Shown: positions 35,644 to 46,724, counted from the stretch's first letter. The stretch is 64,000 bases of DNA from Selaginella tamariscina (GCA_003024785.1 PUQB01000238.1:236193-300192); one strand, 5' to 3'. Program-made: numbers and translations. Notes: generated by a model not told the origin, from the letters alone.

Positions 35644-36093
35644 TGTCAAGCCACATCCAGGAATAAGGAAGTGAGCAGGATTTCGAGAACAAAGAAGCTT
35701 GACTCAGAAGCAGGACAAGGGAGCAGGACAGAAACTAGGAACCAGGAAAGACAAGAGCAGGAGGCAAGGAGCAAGATAAGACAAGATTGATCAAGAAAGA
35801 CTGGTGTTGATAGTAACTGATTGTACAATAATTAGGTCAGAACTTTTAGACTCACAACTCCAAGCTAGTCTGGTCATGAGTCTAATCTGGTCATGAACTA
35901 AAAATAGTGACCCTTATCCTTTAGGCATATCCTATAATATATCCTATAGGCATATCCTATATGAATATCCTGCAGGCATATCCTATAGGTATATCCTATA
36001 AGCATATCCTGTAGGAATATCCTGCAGGAATATCCTGTAGGCATATCCTGTAACCCGTATCCTGTATCCTGCATCCTGTGTCGGGTCGTGACA
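35644..36093 (-). repeat. 5' LTR of the chromovirus (minus-strand sense)
   Basis: 450 bases, matching 30196-30630 with more copies of the ATATCCTGTAGG-type tandem motif (about 35925-36055). Carries the primer-complementary block at 35807-35822 and a mutated TATA (TCTAAAAG). Confidence 0.9.
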
Positions 36094-36741
36094 ATAACTA
36101 GGTGTGCTTTGGCACACTTGGCTAGGGGAGTGTTTTCCTTGGAATCCAAGGGTTGAACAACCTAAGCATGTTAGCAGGAGCCCTTTCGTGAGGCACTCAC
36201 AAGGTCATGTACTTAAGGTTATCCAAACTTAGCCTTAAGGAGTTTGCTTAGCAAAACACTCGTGTCCGCCTACGACGCACACTCATGTCCTCACTAAGTA
36301 CTAGTCCTAGGTCTAGGGTATGACTTGGCCACTCAAACCCTTAGGGGTTAGTCATGGTTCAGGGTACCCCTTGTCGCCCTAAGGGGTTGTACTCCCGGAT
36401 GAGGGTGATTCCTCAAGGGGTAAGTGACAATGCCTTAGCTCTATCATGTGGGTATGTATGAGACACATCTCCTCTATGGAGTTAGGGCATGAGCCTGTCT
36501 AGGTCTACTAAGACATGATCCTAAAGTCTACTCGGGTTATCCTCTAGGGTTCAGGGGATGGTCATTCTAGGGAACTTAGGGTAGAACTCTGAATCTTCTG
36601 TTTAATTGGGCCTCTGAGTCAAACTCTTAAGGTTATTTTGAAAGACTTAGCGTTGTTCACACAGGGTGATAACGCTGGATGGCCACTTGACAATTGCATG
36701 TTGCCGCATGTTGGCCTTCGAGTTAAAACTCTAACCGGCTT

Positions 36742-37870
36742 GAATCTTCATTGCAAGTTGGATTGCATGCACTACTCCATTGCATCATGGTCAAACTTGA
36801 AGGAAGTTAGTGTAGGAAAGCTCTATAGATTATTCATAAGAGGCTTGTTAAGTTCGTGCAAATGAGGACTATTGCAAATTGTTTTGCCAGTCCTCATTGC
36901 CAATGGATTTGCTTCCCTCATTTTGGAAATGCCACCAAACTTCATGCTTACTCATGCTGCTAGACTAGGGTATGTCCTCAAAGAACTAGGAGAGGACACT
37001 AGTGACATCAAGAAAAATCACAATTATTCTCTTGGTCAATTGGCCAAAATTCCTTCAACAAGGATGCCAATAACAGAGAAGGTCATTGTAGAAGCTCAAA
37101 GTTGTGGCTAGTTCAAGTGTCCAAGGCAAGGTATGTGGAGGCACCATCCATTGTGGGTGAATTTATACATGCTAGAGAATAGATGGATTTGTCATGGTGT
37201 AAGCTCCAACTTTTCTACTGTGAAAAGGTCTTGTTCAATTGATCAATTTATCCTTTGGGAGCGATGTTAGTCCTAGCAAATAGATGTTCATATACACAAA
37301 CACACAAATACACTCGTACTAGCATAATCATGGCAAGCGATGGAAGACTACAAACTAGCAGCATTCAAAACGAACGAGAGATTCAATCCCCAAACCCCAT
37401 GCCCAATATAACTTGGAGATATGCTCAAGAGGTGGGAGAGCAAATAGTGCCTGTAAACAATACAATTGAGATAGGTAGACTAACAAGGGGAGCATATAAG
37501 TTAGTTTCCATATAAGCATTTTGACAACTTCAATAGTTAATGACATCTGTCATCCGAAGGGATGTGTGATGGACTTACACACATTACTTGTGGAAGTTAT
37601 GTGCTTTATCAATGATAACAAGTTTTTCCTTAGGGATATAGAGATCAACATTGCTATGGAATCAAGTAGAGTGACACATTTTTTAAAAGTTAATATATGT
37701 TCTAGCACACTGCGCATTTGTGTAGAGTATCCTTTAGAAGACCAATTGATAGTTTTTGTTGTTGAAGTTGAAGCATATCAAAAGCAATTTCAGGAACATG
37801 CTGTAAGTGCATAGTAACCATGGTAACTTATATATTATGTTACTTCTTATGGCAATGCGGGTTTGTAGGG
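36742..37870. repeat. Host repeat R, copy 1, right part
   Basis: Continues R1 from 2831 after removal of the outer element; aligns with 57048-58240 in R3. It lacks about 90 bases present in R3 (57226-57315). Coding-like pieces are noted separately. Confidence 0.85.
37255..37814 (+). pseudogene. Unrecognised coding-like tract in R1
   Basis: Frame 37255-37515 reads SSIQNEREIQSPNPMPNITW then GEQIVPVNNTIEIGRLTRGA. Frame 37521-37814 (97 codons) reads HPKGCVMDLHTLLVEVMCFI and SSTLRICVEYPLEDQLIVFV. Composition is protein-like. The corresponding part of R3 (57720-58190) carries indels that break both frames, and the upstream acidic piece at 2706-2831 could belong to the same old gene. No family recognised. 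The frames could also be open by chance, because conservation between copies does not show a clear codon bias. Confidence 0.3.
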
Positions 37871-37879
37871 ACACTCTCT

Positions 37880-38300
37880 TCTCGTGTGTGTCTCTTTCTA
37901 TGCAAGAGATAGATATCAAGAGACATATATACATATATATTCCTACGTTTTGTTTTTATGTATGGAAAAATTGTGTATATATTATATATTTGTTTTTTGA
38001 GATTTTGTTGCATACTTTCGTCATTAACACATTGGTTTAAACGTAACAAATGAATTAGATAAAATCTCAATTTTATAAAAAGAACGACAATGTGTCATTT
38101 CAAATGACAATGTGTTATGTAAAAATGATGAATCACAATAATATATAGAATGGCCATGACATGGTCCCTACCATTATATTAAACATTTGTAAAATATTTA
38201 ATTGTTGTCATTTCACACTGTATAGAATTTACAAAGTGATTATTAACAAAGTGAACTATATATAATTAATCGTGTTTAAAAGTTTATAATTTTAATAATT
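37880..38300 (+). repeat. Segment present in inverted orientation next to R3
   Basis: This ~400-bp AT-rich segment is the reverse complement of about 58246-58645, while the neighbouring R sequence has the same orientation in both copies. It has an internal dyad around CAATGTGTCATTTCAAATGACA (38088-38115). It may be a small foldback or MITE-like element, or a local inversion. Confidence 0.75.
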
Positions 38301-39780
38301 CATTGAGTTTTCTCATTTTTAAAATTCTTTGAGGAGTGAGTTTACGTAGTGAACTATCAATGTCATTGAAGTGAGATCGGACCATCACAGAGACATTTAA
38401 GCTGTCCACCCCTTCGTATGCGTATCTTCACTAATTAAATTCATGTATCATTTTATATCTTTATATTCTATCGTGTCTTCTTATAGGATTTTAAAATAAT
38501 ATATTTTAGAGTTTAAATATGTCTTGGATGTATACCATTTCATATAGTTATAAAAAGATTATGAAAAATCAATTGACAAGACAACTAAATTCTGTTCAAA
38601 ATAACATTAATAAATTCATTACAAACTAATGAATTCATAAAGTATTTAAATTCATGGCATTAATGATATTATTATTGTTAATATTAAATATCAGTTTATA
38701 AATTATAATATATTTTATTTTTAATATTTAAATTGGCAGTGGAATTTATATTTGCCATATTGTTTTTTTAAATTAAAATTAAAAATTTAAACTTTATAAT
38801 TTATAACTTAATTTTAAAATTAATAATGTGATTTTAAATTATAATATATATAATCTAATGTATTTAAAAATATTTATTAAATTAAGTAACATTTTAAAAA
38901 AAAAATTAACATTAAAATATAAAAATCACGTATTGTGTTAAGAAGTAATAGGAAATGGTGCTTTTAATTAGTTATCATTATGAAATATAAAATAATGATA
39001 TTATGTTTCTCGTATGTTTATCCTAAATTGTCCACTTATACAAAGTTAACATAATTAGAAGAATATTTAGTTTTAATCAACATCTGTAATTGTGTAATAT
39101 ACATACAATAAAAGAAACTGCACTCTTGTGTTTAACTATAATTCATATACATGTGTATGTTACACGCTCTAAGTGTATGTTCGTGTATGTTTGTATATAT
39201 ATATTAACTGTCAGAATTTGATGTATGTTATATTTACTTTAGAACTTGCACGTGACGTATATGGATATATAGAGAGAGCTTTGGAGATATGTACAATATA
39301 CATATACATAATATATACGATAATGTTTGATTATTGAAAGTTTATATTATATTGTAATATATAGGTATGTTTTGGAATTATTACATGAATTAAGAATAAA
39401 TCATAAAAGTTGATTGATTTTATAAAATATATTTTAATTTCAGGTTCGTACATATGTTTATGTTATAGATGTGTTTTTGCATATATTTATATATATAGAC
39501 ACACACACACATATGTATATTGTTTATTTGTATATGTGTATAGTGATGTATTTTCATGTATATATATAAGATGTATAATTGTACGTTTTTGTGTATTTAA
39601 GTTTATATTTGTACATGTATATATGTAAAGAACATATGCACACACAATGCACATGTAGGAGTATATATGATTTTATATAGTTGATTGATTTTTATAAACT
39701 ATGTTTGGTTCGTACATATGTTTATGTTTAAGATGTGTATGCATGTATGTATATGATGTATTTTCAGGTATATATATTGT
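38301..39780. repeat. AT-rich flank upstream of G1 (duplicated upstream of the PPR gene)
   Basis: 38535-39655 aligns with 47420-48600. Very AT-rich, with TA/CA microsatellites (39480-39600). No gene. At about 39655-39680 it jumps to sequence equivalent to 49617-49740, skipping the kilobase that holds the PPR gene in the other copy. Confidence 0.75.
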
Positions 39781-39782
39781 AT

Positions 39783-41045
39783 ACATGCGTTGAACTATAT
39801 TTGGACCATAAAGTTCTATTAAAAGTTAAGGTTAAAAGTCTCCATTTAAGGAATCAAGAAGTAGAAAAGGGTCAGATCTTGATGACGAACATAGGATAGT
39901 TGATGAAGACATTACCACATGAGATAAGGCAGAATATTAGACAGGTTAGATCCAATAGAATTACATAGCTCTTATTTCTTCTACGGTGTACCCAATCACA
40001 ACGAGATGGTGAAGAAACATCTAGACAATCGCTGGTATGGAATGGCACACAGGATGCTAAATGATATAAAGAGCGACGTAGAGACTTACCACATGGTTAT
40101 ACTTGAGACGCCCTTGATTAACAATTAATACCCGAGTATGGTGACTCTCACTATGTAATACTTACACAAGCTATGGAGAAGATGAAGCAGTTAGGCTTTT
40201 CACGTAGTATGGAGTTGTTTGAGAAGTTGATCTTATATCCTTACAACCATGCAACTACTGTGGAACTTTATAATGACATGGTTAGAGAGTGCAGTGGTAC
40301 AGTCAAGCCCGAAGTGTATAGGGCAGTTTTGAATGTTATGATTGATAGGGATATACAGGAAGCTATTAAGATTGCAATGTCCCTCCTTAGAAAGGGTATT
40401 CAATGTGATATGTCTTCTCTTGTTAGAGAGCTTGTACACAAGGACAGAATAAAAGATGTTGAGCGTATTCTAGAGGTTAGTAAGGGTATTCAATTGGATG
40501 ATATGTCTTATCTTGTTAGAGTCCTTGTACACAAGGACAGGAATAAAAGATGTTGAGCATATTCCAGAGGCTTTCGTTGGATGTGAGCCAGTGTTTATTG
40601 AGACATTAGTCAAGCTCAGTTCCAAGGTCGAAACGTGGGAATACGCATACACCTTGTGTACGAAAACGCAAAGTTAAATCGCCGAGAACAGAGCAGCTTT
40701 TAAAGGCATTTGTGAGCAGCATTTGGGACAGAAAAAAGTCCTTATTATTAAGCTATAAGCAGTTTCATCATAACAGGATACGTGGGAGCTTCATAACAAG
40801 GATATGTGGCAGCTGCACATGTTTGGAAAAGTGCTTTGAAATTGTGACGATTATTGGAAAGGTGCCTGACAAGGATACTGTGTTGCAATCACATGTGCAC
40901 TGCAAAATGTGGTAAGGAAAGAGGCTATGTTCATATTCCAGCGTGGGGTCTGCGAGCCGGGTATTAAGAGTTTATAGCGATTTACAAGAATGGGTGCGTC
41001 AAAGTGTCCGTTGAAAAGGGTCTCGTTTGAGTTTATTTTCATGAA
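39783..41045 (+). pseudogene. G1: decayed copy of the F-box-like/PPR-like G gene
   Basis: Aligns throughout with G2 (45753-47060) and G3. The N-terminal frame is closed by a stop at GACGAACATAG (39885-39895) and a two-to-three base loss in the ILDRL segment (ATATTAGACAGG). The longest remaining frame, 40173-40556 (127 codons), holds MEKMKQLGFSRSMELFEKLI and VLNVMIDRDIQEAIKIAMSL, then a frameshift in the second internal repeat. The C-terminal helical part (CFEIVTIIGKVPDKDT, 40837-40880) is also shifted. Non-functional. Confidence 0.8.
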
Positions 41046-42669
41046 TTTAAGAATATCTTTTATAAAGTTTGAATAAAGATTTTTATTATTAGTGATTTAT
41101 AAATAAAATACTATTTTGTTATTATAAACAGATAGACATTAAAGCATGTTCATTAATGATTCATTAGTGAATTTAGTGTCTCATTAGCAAAGTTATTATT
41201 ATTAATATATTTTAATTTCAACGTGTAAGATAACTATAATAAATACGTAAGCAACTTTGCCACTCATAAGTAATTATCTAATAAATAAAACTGTCTTTCT
41301 TATAAAATTAGCCATGTCATAAATATCTTTAGTATATTACGTTAATTCCACACACTTACACTTAGTACATATTTATCATAATTACTTTCAAATGTTTAAA
41401 TTAGTTATATTTGAATATGAAAATCTCATTATTATGTACAAAATTTAAATTTATAAATTACAAATTCAATTTTAAAATTATAATGCTGTAATATATATAA
41501 TTTAATGTATTTATAATATTTTAAAAATTAAACTATATAGCATAAAAGATATAATCTCTTTAGAAGTTTAACATTAAATATGTAAAAGGGTTTAGGGTTT
41601 AGGGTTTAAACCCTATAACCCATAAAGATGTGATTTATTAAATATAATCATGTCTAAGCACGTACTATAATAGTTAAATGGTGCTTTTTAATTAGTTATA
41701 CAACAATAATTACATTTTTCAGATATCTGTATATTACACAATTATTTTGTGTTTAAAATTAAAAATACAATAAAGAAACTGCATTCTCGTGTTTTAACTA
41801 TATTCATAAACGTGTGTCTTACACGTTGCATTCACCTCTATGTTCGTGTACGTTTGTATATATTTAACTGTCGGAGTTTGATGTATATATAATATATTAT
41901 ATACCATAGTATATCAATACATATGCGAGTGTATTGCACGATAGCATCGATTATTGAATCTATGACTAAACTGTACTGTTTTCTATCAAAGAACATGCAC
42001 ACACACACACATGCCATCCCATGTTTATGTTTTTAAATGTTTATACTAACATTCAGAAAAAAAATTATAATTTGGTCATTCGGACAATATTGAAACGGTG
42101 CTCTCTACACCCGTATATAATTGTGAACTTATAGGCCATTATGTGTGTGCTGGACATTTGTTGTTTAATGTTATTAACATAAACTTGTGGTCAATGCTTG
42201 TTTACTATATATTTTACGATTTAATTAAATGGCCAATGGTTGTATTTTATCTACGATGGGGGCTGTATATATTTAAAATAAACATATTAACATAATTTGC
42301 TATAATATCTATATTTGCATACCTGACAAAATGTCTATAATAGAAATTATACATGTTACGTGTTATACATATGTATACCATGCATATGCTACACATGTGT
42401 ATATTATATATTTATACAGACATGTGTATTTATATTTATACATGCAGAATCCAATATAGCAGAATATATGTATATATAAATACATCTGTATGTCTAATCA
42501 TAGTTAATCAAGTTAATTATTTTAATGATTTTTAAACAATTTAAAGATATAAATTAAAAAGACCTTATCGTTAATGCATTTCATCTATATATACATGATC
42601 TGGTATATATAAGTTTTCCTGGTTTTTTAATATTTTCTAATTAAGTAAGTTTTAATTAATTATCACTCG
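41046..42669. repeat. Downstream flank of G1, shared with G3 and G4
   Basis: Aligns with 51026-52452 and, in its first part, with 63521-64000. AT-rich, non-coding, with CA/TA microsatellites. It contains a telomere-like block at 41588-41621 that is missing at the equivalent place after G3. Confidence 0.8.
41588..41621. repeat. Interstitial telomere-like motif
   Basis: Three TTTAGGG units head to tail, followed by AAACCCTATAACCC in the other direction, so the two strands' telomere motifs face each other. G3's flank lacks the block (near 51405-51425). Confidence 0.7.
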
Positions 42670-45279
42670 GTTGATGGTGATTTATACACACGTGGAATGA
42701 CCTGGCATGTGCCTCAACTTTCCCATTGGAGACACATAAGCCTCCTTTGTTTGTGAAAATAATTAGATGTTTGACATTCAGATCTGACTATAAGTTTTCT
42801 TCAAGATTATGCGTGTGTTATCTTGTTTGAGTCTCATATATGTAATGCACAGAACTATCTGTTAAAGACAACTCTTTTTGTCTTTGTTGTGCACACATGT
42901 ATATATAAATTACATAATTAAACACATACACACATATACATGTTCTGCTACACATATATGTGTATATAGCTTAACTATGTCTTTACACGCACACATGCAT
43001 GTTATTTAAATAGATATGCACACAAGGTATTCTTAACTTGTTTTGAATATGCTAAGCTCCTGCATATATATATATATAATATGTGTCTGTGTCATGTATA
43101 TATATGCACACCCTCCTATGTCATATATGCAAACAACATTAGTCATTATGTCAAAATTAACAGACACCGGATGCCTAAAGGAATAACAAAGATTAAATGA
43201 CCACTGTTAATGTAGCAAAGAAATACATATGTAAACTCCACATATGGTTTGCATGGTGGGTGGTGAGAAAACATCATTGGAGCCGGCATAGTTTGCAAGA
43301 GTATATTATATTAAAACAATGTTTAACTATATTTAATATAAGAAACTCTAAGCAAAAATCTTTTGTGCCCAATGTTAACCTCGTCAAATAAAGAGAATCC
43401 ATATGGAAGCGATATTAAGAACCGAGATGGAAGAAACTTAACATTGTATAAGTTACCAAGCCTGATCTTCATCAACTAACCTCTTTACTAAACATGACAT
43501 CAAGACCTCCATATTCATAAAGGATGTTGTATTGCGAGTGAAAGAAGCTCAAGAAGTTATTATTGAACTAAAGAATAAGTAATTGACAAATAAATAAAGC
43601 AACTTAAGAAAAAATTAGTGACTCCAATTTTGGTAAATAATTCATATAAATTAGATTACATATATTGTACAGTGTCCAAGAAGTTAAAACTAACTAAAAC
43701 ATTACAACACCTTTAAAACAATGTAAATGAAAAAGTTGACATGATGCAAAAAAAATTGTGAAGAATGGAATTGATACATAACAAAAATTGGGTTATATAA
43801 TGAGAAGGCAAAGTGTTATGGAATTAATCCCAATTTGCAAAAGAAATATAATTTTTCAATTTGTTCTCGTGTTCCTTATTTGATGTTGTTCAAGTTACTG
43901 CAAATGAAAAAGTTATTTAACTTGTTCACATTAAATTATTTTGATTTTTGTTGTATGTTTAGCTTAATTTATAAAATTATATATGGTGGCCTTAATGCCA
44001 AGGACTAAGTAATTGTAAGTAATAGGAGGTCTTAACATTTTTATTTAATTGTTTGCACCAATTAAAATTATTTTTTTAAAAAACATTTTGCATTCTTACA
44101 CGATTGCTTTAATGTTTCTTAAGTGTCAAATAATGTTCTTGATTCCTTTTTAGTTTGCTTTGATAAACAAGGAAATTATAACTCTACTAAACTGAGATTC
44201 AATTTTTATTTATGTAATCAATTTAGTACATTCATGCATGTGTTTAAACTTAGATGTTCAATTGCTTGGCGATCCCTATGGCCCACTTTATTCCAAAATG
44301 TCTTTAGAAACAATGAAGGGCATTAGGTAAGAAGCTATTAAAGTCATAGTGTTTTCTAAGAGTCACTCTTGATGAACATATTGTTGTTTCATTTATAAAG
44401 CAATTGTTTTGTCTTCTATTTCAAGAAGATAATCTGAACACAATTACCATATTATAGTATTATAAATGTAATTGTGAAATGTTTATTTATTCGATCACAT
44501 TTCAAGAATTAAATACACCCTCTGCATACACATGTACTATGTCATGTGTAAGGTCTTAATAATGGATGTGGAGAAGGACGTGTTCATTCACCACCCTAGA
44601 TTTTTTGAATACAAGGTTCACTTTATGTTCTTCCATGTAGTTGTAGGATGTTAAAAAGCTTTTTTCACATATTTTATGTAAAAAGGAAATATATTTATCA
44701 ACTCCACCTTATCAACAAAAAAAAGTTTAATTTCTCTTTCTCCATATGTATAAATTAAAATTTGATGGCGAGGATAAGAATTTAAGTATAACACCCTAAA
44801 CACCACCACATTGTAAAAAGATGAATATTAATATGTATGTTAGTGTGTTTGAGTGTGTCGTATCTTTTGTGGAACTATACAAATGCTAATGTTAATTTGT
44901 AGTGTGCAAATTAGCTCTTCCTTGTATGATATTTTAATTAAATATACATCACCTTATTTATAAAAAACATAAGCTTAGCCACTTGACTTTTCTTTTATAT
45001 TTAGAATATAGCATTAATTTATATTAACCATTCATTTCATTGTTAAAGTAAAATAATGGATGTATTATTTAAAATCAAATCCAACTAAAAAATTTATGAT
45101 ATTTACTTTAAATATTAAGTGCGTATGTTCTAAGTCAATGTAGCCCTCATGTATTATAGTGTCAACATCACTGACATTCAATATTCCTTCACTCAATAAC
45201 ATTCACAATTTGGGGAAGCAACCCAAGGTAGATTACACTGAGCCAAATTTAAAAGAATAAATTTTGCCATTACAAAATG
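42670..45279. repeat. Host repeat R, copy 2 (truncated)
   Basis: Colinear with R1 from position 1 and with R3 from 52453. It stops inside TTGCCATTACAAAATGACC, where R1 and R3 continue with CTAACTTTGAAGATG; here the PPR gene tail begins instead. The right half of R is therefore deleted. No gene. Confidence 0.85.
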
Positions 45280-45345
45280 ACCGGCTGTGGTTGTTAGGAA
45301 ACCTGCGAAGACTAAAGGGGTCGTCATCGCTACTTGCTAACATAA
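45280..45345 (+). pseudogene. Tail of the PPR gene fused to R2
   Basis: GGCTGTGGTTGTTAGGAAACC onward matches the last 60 bases of the PPR reading frame at 49375-49433 with the stop codon, followed by the same 3' flank. Only this end survives, giving a deletion junction at 45279/45280. Confidence 0.85.
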
Positions 45346-45752
45346 CTTAGTTACACAATGGACTGTAAACACACACGGAGTGCATATGTAGACACAGCAG
45401 GTTTGGAGGTATGAAGTATAATATAGTTATATGAAAACTTATAGCATTTACTAATATTTTCTTATTCAATATTTATGATAATGTTTTGATTATTGAAAGT
45501 TTAGTAATATATAGCTATGTTTGCCATGAATTAAGAACAAATCATAAAAGTTGATTGATTTTTATAAAATATATTTTTACTTCATATGTACTGTTCAGGT
45601 ATATATTTAGATGTATATATGTAATTGTGTGTATATGTTTTTGTGTATGTATAACCGAAAGAAGTGAGGTTCATAGATTTGTACACATTTTCACTATGCA
45701 TATATTTAAGACGTATGCACACGTATGCATATTTGTATATGTTGTATAAAAT
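45346..45752. other. Short flank between PPR tail and G2
   Basis: Aligns with 49434-49735 between the PPR gene and G3, plus extra TATA/GTGT-rich DNA. No gene. Confidence 0.6.
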
Positions 45753-46724
45753 ATGTGTACACGCGTTGAACTATATTTGGACCATAAAGGTTTATTAAAA
45801 GACAAGGTTAAAAGGCTCCATTTAAAGGAAACAAGAAGTAGAAAGGGTCAGATCTTGATGAAGAAGGGTCAGATCTTGATGAAGAAGAGAAAAAGAGAAG
45901 AAGAAGCGAACATAAGAGAGTTTATGAAGACATTACCACATGAGATAAGGCAGAATATATTAGACAGGTTAGATCCATTAGAATTACATAGCTCTTATTT
46001 CTTCTACGGTGTACCCAATCACAACGAGATGGTGAAGAAACATCTAGACAATCGCTGGTATGGAAAGGCACACAGGATGTTAAATGATATAAAGAGCGAC
46101 GTAGAGACTTACCACATGGTTATACTTGAGACGCCCTTGAATAACAAATCAATACCCGAGTATGGTGACTCTCACTATGTAATACTTACAAAAGCTATGG
46201 AGAAGATGAAGGAGTTAGGCTTCCCACGTAGTATAGAGTTGTTTGAGAAGTTGATCTTACATAATTACGACCATGCAACTACTGTGGAACTTTATAAGGA
46301 CATGGTTAGAGAGTGCAATGGTACAGTCAAGTCCGAAGTGTATAGGGCAGTTTTGAATGTTATGATTGATAGGGATATACAGGAAGCTATTAAGATTGCA
46401 ATGTCCCTCCTTAGTAAGTGTATTCAATTTGATATGTCTTCTCTTGTTACAGAGCTTGTACACAAGGACAGAATAAAAGATGTTGAGCGTATTCTAGAGG
46501 TTAGTAAGGGTATTCAATTTGATATGTCTTATCTTGTTAGAGAGCTTGTACACAAGGACAAAATAAAAGATGTTGAGCGTATTCTAGAGGCTTTTGGTGA
46601 ATGTGAGCCAGTGTTTATTGAGACATTAGTCAAGCTCAGTTCCAAGGTCGAAGCGTGGGAATGCGCATACAACCTTGTGGACGAAAACGCAAAGTTAAGA
46701 TCGCCCAAAACAGATCAGCTTTAA
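45753..46724 (+). CDS. G2: F-box-like and PPR-like helical-repeat protein, best preserved copy
   Basis: 323 codons from ATG at 45753; a better conserved start is ATG 45924 (MKTLPHEIRQ), because the 57 residues before it are broken in G1 and G3. After that start comes LPHEIRQNILDRLDPLEL, which fits the LP.EI...IL.RL.P..L pattern of an F-box (Skp1-binding), though it lacks the usual tryptophan. The rest is helical and PPR-like: MEKMKELGFPRSIELFEKLI, VYRAVLNVMIDRDIQEAIKI, then two near-identical 30-residue units with GIQFDMSSLVTELVHKDRI and GIQFDMSYLVRELVHKDKI. A one-base loss at about 46719-46724 (CAGCTTT for AGCTTTT) ends the frame. The lost C-terminus (CFEIVTIIGKVPDKDT, then EEEAMFMFQRGVCEPGIKSY) is open at 46797-47030, so the ancestral protein was about 425 residues. 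F-box and PPR assignment is by eye only. Confidence 0.6.
   Translation: MCTRVELYLDHKGLLKDKVKRLHLKETRSRKGQILMKKGQILMKKRKREEEANIREFMKTLPHEIRQNILDRLDPLELHSSYFFYGVPNHNEMVKKHLDNRWYGKAHRMLNDIKSDVETYHMVILETPLNNKSIPEYGDSHYVILTKAMEKMKELGFPRSIELFEKLILHNYDHATTVELYKDMVRECNGTVKSEVYRAVLNVMIDRDIQEAIKIAMSLLSKCIQFDMSSLVTELVHKDRIKDVERILEVSKGIQFDMSYLVRELVHKDKIKDVERILEAFGECEPVFIETLVKLSSKVEAWECAYNLVDENAKLRSPKTDQL

Larger units (their letters stand above)
30196..36093 (-). mobile_element. Chromovirus (chromodomain Ty3/gypsy retrotransposon), minus strand
   Basis: 5898 bases, TGTCAAGCC to GTCGTGACA, with duplication ATAAC at 30191-30195 and 36094-36098. LTRs are 30196-30630 and 35644-36093. Read on the minus strand the order is 5' LTR, primer site, gag with CCHC knuckle, protease, reverse transcriptase with YLDD, RNase H, integrase and chromodomain, then polypurine tract and 3' LTR: the standard chromovirus order. 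Frameshifts and stops disrupt the polyprotein, but domains are easily read, so it is younger than its host LTR element. A solo LTR of the same family is at 13560. Confidence 0.93.
2832..36736 (+). mobile_element. Outer non-autonomous LTR retrotransposon, split by four nested insertions
   Basis: The element begins TGTCATAG and ends near CTCTAACC (related copies end CTCTGACA). It is flanked by the 5-bp duplication GGCTT at 2827-2831 and 36737-36741. The uninterrupted target is visible in R3 at 57037-57050, which reads straight across the junction. LTRs are 2832-4505 and 29089-36736 (the latter interrupted). A tRNA-Met-type primer site follows the left LTR, so the element is on the plus strand. 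Removing nested insertions leaves about 7 kb with roughly 3.7 kb internal DNA and no gag, protease, reverse transcriptase or integrase that I can recognise; this fits a LARD-type non-autonomous element. The two LTRs differ by many scattered, mostly C/T changes, so the insertion is old. Confidence 0.88.
29089..36736 (+). repeat. 3' LTR of the outer retrotransposon, interrupted by the chromovirus
   Basis: Left piece 29089-30195 and right piece 36094-36736 join across ATAAC to give about 1745 bases, the same length as the solo LTR at 54428-56176. The 5' LTR reads across the same point at about 3908-3915 (CATAACTAGGTGTG), which confirms the insertion site. Confidence 0.88.

Noticed and set aside
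46257..46463. Minus-strand 68-codon ORF repeated over every G copy (40233, 46257, 50184)
   Set aside because: It is antisense to the conserved helical-repeat part of G; its conservation follows from the duplication.
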